Source: Bacteroides sp.
Lineage (GTDB): Bacteria > Bacteroidota > Bacteroidia > Bacteroidales > Bacteroidaceae
Assembly (NCBI GenBank): GCA_021201335.1
Contig: JAJQFD010000043.1
Coordinates: 1 to 36,007, forward strand
DNA length: 36,007 nucleotides
Direction of reading: 5' to 3'
Numbering within the stretch: position 1 is the stretch's first letter; every line of letters begins with the position of its first letter. The position numbers and the translations under genes were made by a program. Below the pieces are notes generated by a model. The model was not told the origin of the DNA. It was given only the letters and a program-made list of their open reading frames with translations, and did not search any database. Positions 16,974 through 27,087 of this stretch are shown one piece after another.

Positions 16974-17687
16974 ATGAGAAAAAATTTTATATTCCTTTTG
17001 ACCATGATAATGGGAGCAGGAGTGGCGAACGCTCAAGACTGTATTCAGTTTTTCCCAGCGAGCGAAGGTTCTATACTTACCACCAAAACGTATGATTCTG
17101 GTGATAATTTGCAGAATACTATGATTTACAGAGTAAATAATGTATCAGACAACGCAGTAAACAATTATATGGAAATCGGATTCACACTGATGGATAACGA
17201 TGACACTGCTGTTAGCAATGCGAATATCGAAGCTAGTTGTAACAACGGAGTTTTCAATCTGAAAATGGTTAGTAAGGGATATGCTCCCGAAATGGTACGA
17301 GCTATGACTACCAACACTGAACTGATTGGTTATTTCCTGAATTATCCGAATGTGTTTAATAGCGATCCGTTCTCCAATAGTCCTTTCGCAATGGACGGTG
17401 GAGAGTTTACGATCGAAGATAACAGCGACCGGAAAGATAAAGTACGTGTACGTGTATATAACCGTCAGTTGGAAGGCCAGGAAAGAGTTATTACTCCTGC
17501 GCGCAACGATTCATTCAATGCCTACAAAATCACCTTTAACTTTGACGTTACCATCGACGGTGAAACTCTTGAGTTAAAAGGAAAAGAATGGTATGCTCCA
17601 AACTATGGAATCGTTCGTTCTGAAACTTATGACAAGAATGATAATCTGATAAATAAAACGGAGTTGTCGACTTTGCGGTTGATGTAA
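16974..17687 (+). CDS. Secreted protein, TapB/DUF3108-like
   Basis: A 237-aa protein with signal peptide (about residues 1-20, ANAQ). The mature part starts DCIQFFPASEGSILTTKTYDSGDN and ends WYAPNYGIVRSETYDKNDN, alternating short strands of the kind seen in DUF3108 or TapB-like periplasmic proteins of Bacteroidota; I am not certain of the family name. It has no lipobox and no catalytic motif that I can see. The gene stands alone, 213 bp after the HelD-like gene, with no clear promoter. Immediately downstream is a MITE-like element. Confidence 0.65.
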   Translation: MRKNFIFLLTMIMGAGVANAQDCIQFFPASEGSILTTKTYDSGDNLQNTMIYRVNNVSDNAVNNYMEIGFTLMDNDDTAVSNANIEASCNNGVFNLKMVSKGYAPEMVRAMTTNTELIGYFLNYPNVFNSDPFSNSPFAMDGGEFTIEDNSDRKDKVRVRVYNRQLEGQERVITPARNDSFNAYKITFNFDVTIDGETLELKGKEWYAPNYGIVRSETYDKNDNLINKTELSTLRLM

Positions 17688-17714
17688 GAAGACAAATTTT
17701 ATGAAATAGGAGAG

Positions 17715-17830
17715 TGTGTCAAAATTGACGTCACTTTTCTGTTCGATTACGATCTGTAAGCAATTACCCCTACCGAGGTGATTGCTTACGATTTGTAACT
17801 AACTTAAAGAACGACTGGGCTTTTGACACA
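17715..17830. mobile_element. MITE-like element, 116 bp, TGTGTCAAAA ends
   Basis: Perfect 10-bp terminal inverted repeats TGTGTCAAAA (17715-17724) and TTTTGACACA (17821-17830). Inside is a perfect stem GTAAGCAAT (17756-17764) / ATTGCTTAC (17781-17789) and a near repeat of TTACGATYTGTAA (17747-17759 and 17786-17798). No coding capacity and no clear target duplication. Similar ends occur on IS elements in this order, from memory. The stem could alternatively serve as a transcription terminator for the preceding gene. The remaining gap 17831-18025 holds only a weak sigma-54-like site. Confidence 0.55.
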
Positions 17831-17966
17831 TTTAACCTCTTACTTTTATAGCTAAGTAATATCAATTAAATCTCTTGTCTAAATAATAGACATCACTGTC
17901 TACTTTTTATACGAACCACAAAGTACATTTATCTGTAAAACACTCGAAAACAACATATTAGCGAAG

Positions 17967-17982
17967 TGGCATATTATTTGAT
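17967..17982 (+). promoter_or_regulatory. Weak sigma-54-like site before FtsX permease gene
   Basis: TGGCAT, 5 bp, TTGAT. The -24 box fits TGGCA and the spacing is right, but the invariant GC of the -12 box is GA here. FtsX-type permeases of Bacteroidales are often sigma-54 dependent (general knowledge), hence the mention. It is 44 bp before the preferred start at 18026. Confidence 0.2.
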
Positions 17983-18025
17983 TAGTTTCATAAAGCTATG
18001 GCAAACAAAAATAGAAGAGCAAAAA

Positions 18026-20364
18026 ATGAAAACTTTAATTCGAAACTTCCTTAGTACCCTTCGTCGCTTCAAGATGGCAACTGCTTTAAATGTGTTGGGA
18101 TTGTCTGTTGCTTTTGCAGCTTTCATTGTTATTATGATCCAGGTGAGTTATGATCTCCGGTTTGATTCATCAATACCAGACGCGGATAATGTTTATCGCA
18201 TCAATCTGGAATTGAACGGATCCCGCGTTGCCGCCACCCCCCGTCCTGTAGGTGAAGGTTTTGTTGCTTATTCTCCGCATGTAAAAGCGGTTGCCATAAC
18301 GAATGCTATGTTCGCATCCGTGTTCGACCGATATTTCAGTATTGATTCGGATGATGCATTCAGTCAGTTACAGATTTACGCCGAAAAGATGATGGAAACC
18401 ACCGCCGGATACCTCGATATTTTCCAACCGAAGATGATAGAAGGTAGTGCACAGTCACTACTTGAGCCGGGTAAAGTATTAATTCCTCAAAGCATGGCGA
18501 AGCGCCTTTTCCCCAAAGAATCTGCCATTGACAAGCGTCTACGTGGAGAAGACTTCGTCTGGATAGTAGGTGGAGTTTATAAAGACTTCCCGAAGAATAG
18601 TTCCCTCCATAACTTTATTCTTTCGCAATTACCGGAAGAGAATAAATCGGGATGGGCTCTTAATTACGAAACGTATGTGCATATTGATCCATCACAGGAT
18701 GCAAGAAAGCTCCTGGGAGAATATGTTGCAACGATTGAACCTGTGTTTAAAGATGCAGGTTATGAAAATATCAAGCTGTTCCTGAGTCCGATTAAATCCT
18801 TGCATTTCGATACAACGATCGGATTTGACACGGTTGAGAAAACATCGAAAACTATTCTTTGGCTACTAATAGGTATCGCCTTTGTTATATTGGTCATCGC
18901 TGCTATTAACTTCACAAATTACTACATAGCTTTAACACCGTTTCGTATTAAAAGTATCAATACGCAAAAGGTGTTGGGTAGCACTACGCGCGCACTTCGT
19001 AGTTCACTAATAATAGAAGCGGCACTGGTCAGTTTGATTTCTTTTTTCATTGCAGTGTTCCTGGTTGATTTAGTACCGCTTACTCCGATCACAAATTTAT
19101 TGTCGAGTGATTTGAATTTATACGATAACATTCCGTTGTTAATTGTTATCGGGATGGTTGCGTTGGTAACAGGCATATTCACAGGAATTTACCCTGCTTA
19201 TTATGTTACATCCTTCGCTCCTGCCCTCGTCCTGGCTGGTAGTTTTGGATTATCCCCCCCCGGGGCCGGAAGTTGCGCAGTACGTTAATCGGTGTTCAAT
19301 TTGTCACCTCGTTCTTCTTGATAGTGGTGGCTTTGTTTATGTATCTGCAAACACATCACATGCAGCATACGAATCCGGGGTATGACAGAAACCAAATCAT
19401 TGCTATCACCACTAATAAACAGTTTGCCGAACAATATGAATTATTTGCGAGCGAATTGAAATCATTCTCGGGTATCGAATCTGTGGGTTACTCTGAATCT
19501 TTACTGGCGAGCAGAGACTTTTACTCTTCTTCACAACTTAACTATAAAGGAAAAGAAATAAAATTCCAAGCCATAGGTGTGGATGCTGATTTCTTGGAGA
19601 CAATCAACATTCCACTACTGGAAGGTAGATATTTCACCCACTCGGATGCGAAGACTGAAGGTGAGAACTTTATGATTTTCAATGAACGGGCTCGCAAAGA
19701 ATATGATCTGCAAATAGGTGACAAATTGGGTGATCAGTTTACGGTTATCGGTTTTATCCCTGATATTAATTATTCATCCTTCCGGAAAGGAATTGAACCA
19801 CTGGCATTTTACTTGAATCCCCACAGGCGTTTGGCATATGTTCGGGTGGAGGAGGGAACGAATATACGTTCTGCCATGCGATATGTGGAAACCACCTTAG
19901 AACGTCTATCGCCCGGCTATCCGTTTGAGATTCGTTTATTAGACGAAGTAGCCAATGGTTTGTATGCTTTTGAAAACAATTTAATGTTACTGATTACTCT
20001 CTTCAGTTTGATCGCTATCATCCTTTCCATGGTGGGTGTCTTCGGATTGGTTATTTTTGAGGGAGAGTACAAGCGAAAGGAAATAGGAATACGCAAGGTC
20101 TTTGGTTCAACTACCCAGCAGATTCTGGAGAGGTTTAACAGGCGATATGTTTATCTATTGGTGATCTGTTTTATCATTGCGGCTCCTTTATCCTGGTATG
20201 CCATTCATCTGTGGTTACAGAGTTTTGCTTATAAAACACCGATATATTGGTGGGTGTTTATGGTTGCTTTTCTGCTTGTGGCAATACTGACTTTTGCAAC
20301 TGTCACTTTCCAGAGTTGGCGTGCAGCGAATGCAAATCCGGTGGATTGTATAAAGAAGGAATAA
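18026..20364 (+). pseudogene. FtsX/MacB-type ABC transporter permease, frameshifted in a C8 tract
   Basis: Two frames encode one protein: 18026-19288 (MKTLIRNFLSTLRRFKM... to a stop 30 bases after the shift) and the continuation in the next frame from about 19264 to 20364, with an internal ATG-less start at 19273. The N-terminal half has a membrane segment (LNVLGLSVAFAAFIVIMIQV), a MacB-like periplasmic domain and an FtsX segment near ILWLLIGIAFVILVIAA; the second half has another FtsX domain, so the whole is the roughly 780-residue, two-unit permease of Bacteroidota. One extra base at CCCCCCCC (19254-19261) restores a continuous 779-aa frame. The earlier GTG at 17966 is not preferred. A matching ATPase is not in the window. 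It may be phase-variable, slippage-read, decayed or misassembled. Confidence 0.75.
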
Positions 20365-20449
20365 ATTAACATGCATCCAGAACAACTGCCATTGCTCCGG
20401 GTGCATCAAAAGGGATAACAAGTATTCAACTTGTAAATTTTAACTCCCA

Positions 20450-22717
20450 TTATTCATTGATAAGCCTGAATCCCCGATCCCTACTTTCAGGAATCTTATT
20501 TTCCTTTTTCTTTTGTTGCCGTTTATCATCAAATTTGAACCTTATTCCAAACATTACGATATTTCCCCGGTTGGTAAACCGATTTTCATAATGATAGGTG
20601 TATCCCGGCATCTCTACATCCTGTTCCACCCGTTTTTTGGAGAATATGAACCGCATACCAGCCGACACATCCAACCGGGATGACACCGAATAAGAAAGTG
20701 AACAATTGGACTCCGGTGTTGAATAATTATGTCGGTATTTAGCATAAACATGAGTGGGTAACCCATAATAACCCGTAAAAGAGAATTTATTAAGAGTTAA
20801 TCCCCAGTTAACCCTCCCTGTAAAATAAGAATCCTTTTGAGATATCTCCGGAAAACGAATGGTATTATGAGCCAAATTAAACCCGATAAATCCGATGTTA
20901 GGGATAGAGTATCTTAATATAGCTCCCACGGTCCACAAATCACTGTACTCTTGGTTAGCAAGCGATTGCACATATTGCCCATCGCTATTGGTGCTTCCAG
21001 TAGCAACGATTGCATCATCGATTCTTCTATAACTAACGTACGGTTCCGCATAGAAGCTCTTAGTTGTCAGAGTATAACCCAATCTTAATCGGTGAGTGCG
21101 ATAAGGTTTCAGATAAGGATTACCGGTACTGATTGAAAGCGTATCACTGGAAGTATTATAAGGATTCAACTGAACCACATCGGGCGAAGTGGCCTGCATA
21201 CTGTAACTCAGATTAAGCGCATGATGATTATTGAACTTATAACCCAAATTCACCACCGGGCGGAAATTAAAATAGCGGTCGGTATGTCCTTCCACATCTC
21301 TGAAAACAACATCCAAACCTGCTGAAGCCGCGAAAGAAAACTTCTCCCATGCTTTATTTACATCCAGAAAGACATATTCGCTCCACTCTTTGTGAGCAAA
21401 CTCTGATTTTTGTCCTTCATTTCGCACAATTTTATTGTGTTGATAATAGGTATGTAAGCCTATTTTCGAATTCAATCCACCCAGCATAAACTCATAAGAA
21501 GGAGTAAAATATCCGCTCATTCGTTTATTATGAAAATTATAATTAGAGAGAATTTCATTGGCCTCACCTGTTTCAATTTGGTCGGCACAGTTTTTATTAT
21601 CACTTATGTTCAACGATAAAAGGAACTCCAGGTTTGAAGTAGTAAAGCTGTGCTTGTGGTAAAAATTCAACGAACCCGTCCATAGTTTATCATCAAATTC
21701 CCGCATGTAAAGGTAATCATTCACTTCATTCGGATTCCGGTTGGTTAAAGTGGTAGTACCTTCAGCATCACTGGATTGAGGTATATAGTTTATAGATGCA
21801 TTGAAAGAACTATAATCTGTGTCCGACCAGCTACGACTTCCTCCGATGGCGAAATTACTATCCCAATACTCTGCTTTTCTTTTGTACTTTGAATGGCGGA
21901 TTGAACTTTGTGTTTCTGTTCTTTCTTCCATATTCGACTTATTGTTGATAAAAGCAAAGCTCTGACCTGAAAAATACAAAGAATAATTACTGTTTCCAAA
22001 CTCCAGCGACGCGTCTCCTATACCAAACAATACCAGTGGATGAGTATTGATCCCACCATTAAATGTGGTATATGATTTATCACTTTTCTTCACCTTTATA
22101 TTTATTACGCTGGTATAACCTTGTTGCATAAACTCAGCCGATGAAGTAGGAACTACATCAACAGATAATATATCTTCCGGACTTATAGACGATAATCCCC
22201 CATCCCTCCGAATTCCATTCACAAGAATAAGGGGTTTACTACCGTCAGCTAAAGAAATTTTCCGGGTATTCATATCTATTTCCAGGTTTGGTATTTCCTG
22301 TAAAGCATCCAGAATGTCTTTCTTTTTAATGGCAGCCGCTGACAACATAAACGTTTTTTGCATCGCAGTTTGTCGTACAGTACTGCTACGATTGGCTGTA
22401 ACTTCCACTTCTCCGAGCAGATAATCATCTTCTTCAAGGACAAACGAAAGGGTCTGATTAGAAGTAACATTTAATTCCTGCTTCTGAGGCTGATATCCGA
22501 TATAGCTAATGGATATAAAATATTTTCCGGGATGAATGCCTGGCAGAGAAAACTCACCATTATCATTCGTTATAGTTCCGGTGACAAGTGTAGTACTATC
22601 GGCCGCCAGCAAAGCGACTGAAACATATCCAACAGGTTGCTGTTGACGATCGTTTATTTTCCCATGGATCTGTAGATTTTGCGCATTCATAGCTAACATA
22701 AAAAAGCAAGAAAGCAC
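20450..22717 (-). CDS. Outer-membrane beta-barrel receptor with carboxypeptidase-regulatory domain (5' end frameshifted)
   Basis: From the GTG at 22717 the product is 755 aa: a CarboxypepD-regulatory-like Ig domain (LQIHGKINDRQQQPVG to about 100), a plug-like part (DILDALQEIPNLEID...) and a long barrel (OMP_b-brl_3), as in TonB-dependent-like receptors without a SusD partner. A better start exists: the ATG at 22743-22741 with a standard MKKSENNLFVLSCFFMLAM-type signal would be in frame if the A4 at 22737-22740 were A5. As written, the signal peptide is lost or incomplete. It lies 155 bp downstream of the MATE gene on the same strand. Ligand unknown. Confidence 0.75.
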   Translation of the reverse strand: MLSCFFMLAMNAQNLQIHGKINDRQQQPVGYVSVALLAADSTTLVTGTITNDNGEFSLPGIHPGKYFISISYIGYQPQKQELNVTSNQTLSFVLEEDDYLLGEVEVTANRSSTVRQTAMQKTFMLSAAAIKKKDILDALQEIPNLEIDMNTRKISLADGSKPLILVNGIRRDGGLSSISPEDILSVDVVPTSSAEFMQQGYTSVINIKVKKSDKSYTTFNGGINTHPLVLFGIGDASLEFGNSNYSLYFSGQSFAFINNKSNMEERTETQSSIRHSKYKRKAEYWDSNFAIGGSRSWSDTDYSSFNASINYIPQSSDAEGTTTLTNRNPNEVNDYLYMREFDDKLWTGSLNFYHKHSFTTSNLEFLLSLNISDNKNCADQIETGEANEILSNYNFHNKRMSGYFTPSYEFMLGGLNSKIGLHTYYQHNKIVRNEGQKSEFAHKEWSEYVFLDVNKAWEKFSFAASAGLDVVFRDVEGHTDRYFNFRPVVNLGYKFNNHHALNLSYSMQATSPDVVQLNPYNTSSDTLSISTGNPYLKPYRTHRLRLGYTLTTKSFYAEPYVSYRRIDDAIVATGSTNSDGQYVQSLANQEYSDLWTVGAILRYSIPNIGFIGFNLAHNTIRFPEISQKDSYFTGRVNWGLTLNKFSFTGYYGLPTHVYAKYRHNYSTPESNCSLSYSVSSRLDVSAGMRFIFSKKRVEQDVEMPGYTYHYENRFTNRGNIVMFGIRFKFDDKRQQKKKENKIPESRDRGFRLINE

Positions 22718-22872
22718 GAAAAGGTTATTCTCCGACTTTTCATATCTGTATTAGTTAATTATTCGCAAAACTATAAATAAACTTTTCGAATCCTATAAAT
22801 AAGATGGAAATTTATAACTATAGATGCTTTATCCCAAAAAAAATATTATTGGGGGTAGTGTCATTAAGCGAA

Positions 22873-24192
22873 TTATAACCTCTTATCCTGCCATTTATTC
22901 CTCTTCAAATACACAAAAGACAGCACAAACAACACCATAACATATAACTGTTCGGCCGTCCAATACACAGCAAGCGGAATCCCTGACGAACGAGATAACA
23001 GGAATAAATAAAGTAAATAGATAGTTATATTTATCATTTGAAACATAAAAGCAGTTTTCGTATTACCCGTACCAATTACCGTATTGCAATACGTATAAGC
23101 GGGTACGGAAATAATAAACGTAGACAGCATTACGCAGAATGGATAAAAAGCCGTACGTATAACCGCTTCGTCGTTGGTAAATAATCCTAAAAGAGTTCCT
23201 GAGAAGGTAAAAACCAACAGTATCAGTGGAATGCCAATCGCATAATTCAACAGAATAACTCGCCGACAAACGAACATTACCTTCGCAATCTGTTTGGCTC
23301 CGATAAGATTACTGACCAGCGAAATGGTAGTGGTAGCAAAGGAGTTGACTATCACAAAAAAGAGCATGGAAATACTCCTTACAATGTTTGCCGCAGCTAA
23401 TTCACACTCACCCAAATGTTCAATTGCTACAAAGAAAAGAAACCACGGAGCGATACAAAAGAAGGAGCGCACCATTGTCCAAACCGATATGTTGAGGAGG
23501 TGAAAAGACAATCCCAGATCGAATACAATACGTAATCCATATCTTTTTTTATCTACATATCGCAACATATACAGCGTCAAAAACAGCAATCCGATAAGTT
23601 CCGCCAGGGACGATCCGATAGCTGCTCCACTAATTCCCAATTGCGGAAATCCTGCTTTTCCAAAAATCAATAAATAGTTAAACAGCACGTTGCAGAGCAC
23701 CATAATAACAGAGTTAGCAGTAAGAATCTTTGTATGAGTAGTCCCGATAAAAAAAGCACGAATAGCCAGCAACGGAAAGGCAAACAAGTAACTGTAATCC
23801 CTCCATTCGATATATCGCATCGTAGCCTGATAAACATTCTCCGAAGAAATAACCAGCCGGAGCAGCAAAGGCGAAAACAATTTAGATAAGATAAAAACAA
23901 TAATAGCAAAGAGAGTTAAAAAAATCAGTGCCTGATAAAACACGTTGCCCACATCTGTATATCGTTCTTCACCGTTTCGTCTGGCCATAACCACCTGTGC
24001 TCCCAAGCTAAATCCAAAACCCAGCATATAAATAGCAGTGTAATACATGGTTGCCAGTGCAGATGCACCTAAATCTATTTGACTGACATGCCCCAGGAAA
24101 ATAGAATCAGTGAAATTAATCAACTGTTCCATGAGCAGACTCACCATCACAGGCAGATTGATGAGCCAGATTTGTTTATAGGTATAATTCAT
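22873..24192 (-). CDS. MATE family multidrug/Na+ or H+ antiporter
   Basis: A 439-aa protein with 12 hydrophobic segments in two halves of six, starting MNYTYKQIWLINLPVMVSLLMEQLINFTDSIFLGHV, the usual MATE N-terminal pattern. It also keeps a 'GLGASALA'-like repeat (DLGASALATM). It would export drugs or metabolites from the cytoplasm using an ion gradient. It shares a 443-bp divergent intergenic region (24193-24635) with the LytST-linked receptor gene, which includes the 22-bp array, so co-regulation is possible. Confidence 0.85.
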   Translation of the reverse strand: MNYTYKQIWLINLPVMVSLLMEQLINFTDSIFLGHVSQIDLGASALATMYYTAIYMLGFGFSLGAQVVMARRNGEERYTDVGNVFYQALIFLTLFAIIVFILSKLFSPLLLRLVISSENVYQATMRYIEWRDYSYLFAFPLLAIRAFFIGTTHTKILTANSVIMVLCNVLFNYLLIFGKAGFPQLGISGAAIGSSLAELIGLLFLTLYMLRYVDKKRYGLRIVFDLGLSFHLLNISVWTMVRSFFCIAPWFLFFVAIEHLGECELAAANIVRSISMLFFVIVNSFATTTISLVSNLIGAKQIAKVMFVCRRVILLNYAIGIPLILLVFTFSGTLLGLFTNDEAVIRTAFYPFCVMLSTFIISVPAYTYCNTVIGTGNTKTAFMFQMINITIYLLYLFLLSRSSGIPLAVYWTAEQLYVMVLFVLSFVYLKRNKWQDKRL

Positions 24193-24435
24193 TTGTTTGT
24201 ATGAAATGGTATGCCCGCACGGTACTTAAAGAAGTACTGCAAGCAAATCATTAATAATAAATTTAGATTAAACTCTGTGAAGGGAACGGGTATGAGTATT
24301 CAATGCCGGAGAGAAAATCCCCGACAAACCCGAAGCAGGATAGCTATATACAGAGTTGCCATTTCATAAATGAAACAATCAGTTGAATTATAAATGCAAA
24401 GATATATATTTTGCAGAGATAATCTCTAAAAATGC

Positions 24436-24508
24436 TACCGGAAGATCGATCAAATGCAACCGCAACTTGATACGAATACAACCGCAATCCGACGCGAATA
24501 TAACCGCA
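24436..24508 (+). repeat. Array of four 22-bp-spaced repeats, copy A (possible LytTR sites)
   Basis: Core heptamers TACCGGA at 24436, AACCGCA at 24458, AACCGCA at 24480 and AACCGCA at 24502, each exactly 22 bp from the previous. The flanks are also conserved (CAAATGC or GAATAYA before, AAYTTGAT-like after). It ends 128 bp before the receptor gene start and 92 bp before its -7 box. LytTR regulators bind direct repeats of about 9 bp with a 12-13-bp spacer (21-22-bp period), and a LytTR gene closes the operon. Other bases of the 24193-24635 gap show no gene. Confidence 0.75.
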
Positions 24509-24599
24509 CTTGGAAAATAGAACTGTCTCAACTTCTTTCATTTCATCAAGTAAATCATTCCGTTCGTCAGATTAATTAGAAAGCCATATTGTTTCGGAG

Positions 24600-24607
24600 T
24601 AGTTTTG
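24600..24607 (+). promoter_or_regulatory. -7 box (TAGTTTTG) of receptor-LytST operon
   Basis: Exact TAnnTTTG, 28 bp before the ATG at 24636. No -33 TTTG at the usual distance, which fits a promoter needing an activator at the upstream array. Confidence 0.5.
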
Positions 24608-24635
24608 AGCCTGAAACCAAAAAGATAGTAAAGTT

Positions 24636-27068
24636 ATGAAATACAATAAAATGTATATCTTGGTTATATGGCTGATTCAGTCAATCAGCATATCAGCACA
24701 ATCGGTCATATCAGGCAGAATAATAGATAAAGACAGTATCCCTATGGCAGGAGCAACTCTATTGTTATTAACCCCTACGGATTCCACCTATATTACAGGC
24801 GCTGTATCTAATTCGGAAGGACGATTCGAGATTTTAAATCTCAAGCCTGATAATTATCTCCTTTCATTCTCGATGATGGGATATAAAAACAACATCAAAC
24901 CGCAACAAGTCCGGCAAAACACCCATAATGAACTGGGTGATATTGTTTTGGAAGAAGATTCTTATATGTTGTCTACTGTAACTGTAACCGGTAAGCATCC
25001 CCCTTTTAAAGTGGAACCCGGAAAAACAACAATCAATCTATCAACTGCCTTATTAAGTACGGATGGTAATATCTTAGACGCATTAAGAAAACTACCGGGA
25101 GTGATCGTTCAAAACGACGGATCAATTATTCTGAATGGTAAATCGGGTGCAAATGTTTTGATCGATGATAAAGTAACTTATCTATCGGGAGAAAACCTGA
25201 TGAATTACCTGCGCTCTATCCCGGCTGAGTCAGTGGAAAATATCGAATTGATATCCCAACCATCATCCAAATATGACGCCGCGGGTAGTTCGGGTATTAT
25301 TAATATTCAAAAAAAGAAAATCAGGGAACAAGGCATCCAACTGGCTGTATCTTCCGGTGTAGAAAGAGGAAACGACACTCGATGGAACGAAAGTGTGTCC
25401 CTGAGCTTTCGTCATAACAAATTAAATGTATATGCTGATTATTCTTATTATCACGGAAAAGATGCTATAGAACTGGGAGTCTCTGGCCGTTACATAAACC
25501 CGGTTACTTCAAAACCACTTCCATTAAGGAAAGATTTTATAAACGATATAAAAAGACAATATAAAGGGCATTATGTAAAGACGGGTGTGGATTATGACAT
25601 ATCTGACGAAGTAACTGTCGGCACCTATTTCTCATCAAACTGGCTTAACAGAAAGAAAACGGAGACTACCATTTCAGACTTTTTCGTCAATGAAAGTCAG
25701 CAAAGCGACTCTACTTTAACAGCCGTAAGTACCATAGATTATGGTTTTACCAACATCATAGGAGGAGCTAATATGGTATACAGATTTGCAAAAACAGGAA
25801 AATGGGATGCTTCTTTTGATTACCAACTTTTTGATCAGGAAGATGATCATCTGTTGGAATCATCTTTTGAAACTCATATTCGTCCGGCAAAACAAGATAC
25901 ATTATTGGGCAAGACAAAGAGTGATATTAAGATATACAGCGGGCAAACGAATGTGAGTTATGGCATATCGGAGAGATTTGAGATAGGTGCCGGGCTTAAA
26001 ACTGCTTTTGTTAATATCGGCAATAACGCCTTGTATAAAAACCTCATTGCAGGTAATTGGCAGGAAAACAACAACCTAAGCAGCAGATTTGATTATAAAG
26101 AAAACATCAATGCAGCCTATTTTCAATTCAATGCTAAATGGTCGCCCCGGTTTTCAACAGAAATAGGTTTGCGGTTGGAGAACACTAACACAAAAAGTGG
26201 CTATAGTTCAAACCTTCAAGACACTACTCTCACGAAAAGCTATTGGCAACTTTTCCCCACTTTAATGGCGCAATACCAGCTTTCTGAAAATCATGGCTTG
26301 TCGCTGGTCTATGGCCGCCGTATTGTCCGTCCTAATTACAGAAATATGAATCCTTTCGTAGAGGTTAAAGATGAGTTTTTATATGAACAAGGAAATACCG
26401 AATTGAAACCAGAACTAATAGACAATATTGAAATTTCATGGTTACTAAGAAAACGTTACTCATTCAATGTATTTTACTCCCATAGAAAGAATCCTATCTC
26501 ACTAAGTTTTTTAGTTGAAGATAATAGCCGCATCTTAGTCATGCCGCTCAATCTGTCAGATAATCATTCGTTTGGATTACGAATAGGATTAAACAACCTG
26601 AAAGCTTTTAACTGGTGGACAGCCCACATAAACGGATCGTTAACCTATAAACAATTCAATTGGATGACCTCCGGAAAAACATTTAAAAACGAAGTTACAA
26701 CACCTATGATACATATCAGCAATCAATTTATCTTACCTTATGGATGGGGTGGAGAAGTTCTGGGGTTTTACAGCGGCAAGATGATTGAAGGACAAACCAC
26801 CATAAAACCTTTATGGACGATATCGCTCGGAATTCGTAAGAGCCTGTTGAATGACAAATTTAGTTTGTATATTTACGCAAATGACATCTTTCATTCTAAC
26901 CGACCCCGTGTAATTGTAAATAGTAACTATCTGTATTATACTTCTAAAGAAAAGAATGACAGCAGAATGATAGGAATATCGTTGGGTTATCGGTTTAATC
27001 GTGGTAAAGAGATTAAAAAATCTCAAAATGACAACAGAATAGAAGAGAGTAAACGAATAGGCTTATAG
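24636..27068 (+). CDS. Outer-membrane beta-barrel receptor with carboxypeptidase-regulatory domain
   Basis: An 810-aa protein with signal peptide (residues about 1-21, ISISAQ). The N-terminal Ig-like regulatory domain spans about 22-110 (SGRIIDKDSIPMAGATLLLL). A plug follows (ILDALRKLPGVIVQNDGSIILNG...SKYDAAGSSGIINIQ at about 147-225), then an OMP_b-brl_3 barrel. It is a paralog of the minus-strand receptor at 20450. It is the first gene of an operon with the histidine kinase and LytTR regulator (19-bp gap, then 1 bp), so it is probably the structural target of that signalling pair. No SusD follows. The substrate is not inferable. Confidence 0.85.
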   Translation: MKYNKMYILVIWLIQSISISAQSVISGRIIDKDSIPMAGATLLLLTPTDSTYITGAVSNSEGRFEILNLKPDNYLLSFSMMGYKNNIKPQQVRQNTHNELGDIVLEEDSYMLSTVTVTGKHPPFKVEPGKTTINLSTALLSTDGNILDALRKLPGVIVQNDGSIILNGKSGANVLIDDKVTYLSGENLMNYLRSIPAESVENIELISQPSSKYDAAGSSGIINIQKKKIREQGIQLAVSSGVERGNDTRWNESVSLSFRHNKLNVYADYSYYHGKDAIELGVSGRYINPVTSKPLPLRKDFINDIKRQYKGHYVKTGVDYDISDEVTVGTYFSSNWLNRKKTETTISDFFVNESQQSDSTLTAVSTIDYGFTNIIGGANMVYRFAKTGKWDASFDYQLFDQEDDHLLESSFETHIRPAKQDTLLGKTKSDIKIYSGQTNVSYGISERFEIGAGLKTAFVNIGNNALYKNLIAGNWQENNNLSSRFDYKENINAAYFQFNAKWSPRFSTEIGLRLENTNTKSGYSSNLQDTTLTKSYWQLFPTLMAQYQLSENHGLSLVYGRRIVRPNYRNMNPFVEVKDEFLYEQGNTELKPELIDNIEISWLLRKRYSFNVFYSHRKNPISLSFLVEDNSRILVMPLNLSDNHSFGLRIGLNNLKAFNWWTAHINGSLTYKQFNWMTSGKTFKNEVTTPMIHISNQFILPYGWGGEVLGFYSGKMIEGQTTIKPLWTISLGIRKSLLNDKFSLYIYANDIFHSNRPRVIVNSNYLYYTSKEKNDSRMIGISLGYRFNRGKEIKKSQNDNRIEESKRIGL

Positions 27069-27087
27069 GATAAAAAATAAGTGACAG

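Noticed and set aside
17966..18025. GTG start extending the FtsX-type permease
   Set aside because: The MKTLIRNFLSTLRRFKM start at 18026 is typical of the family and the extension has no function.
24436..24508. Array taken as a short CRISPR
   Set aside because: Units are 22 bp in total with no separate unique spacers, no cas genes, and half-conserved cores; the layout fits regulator sites.
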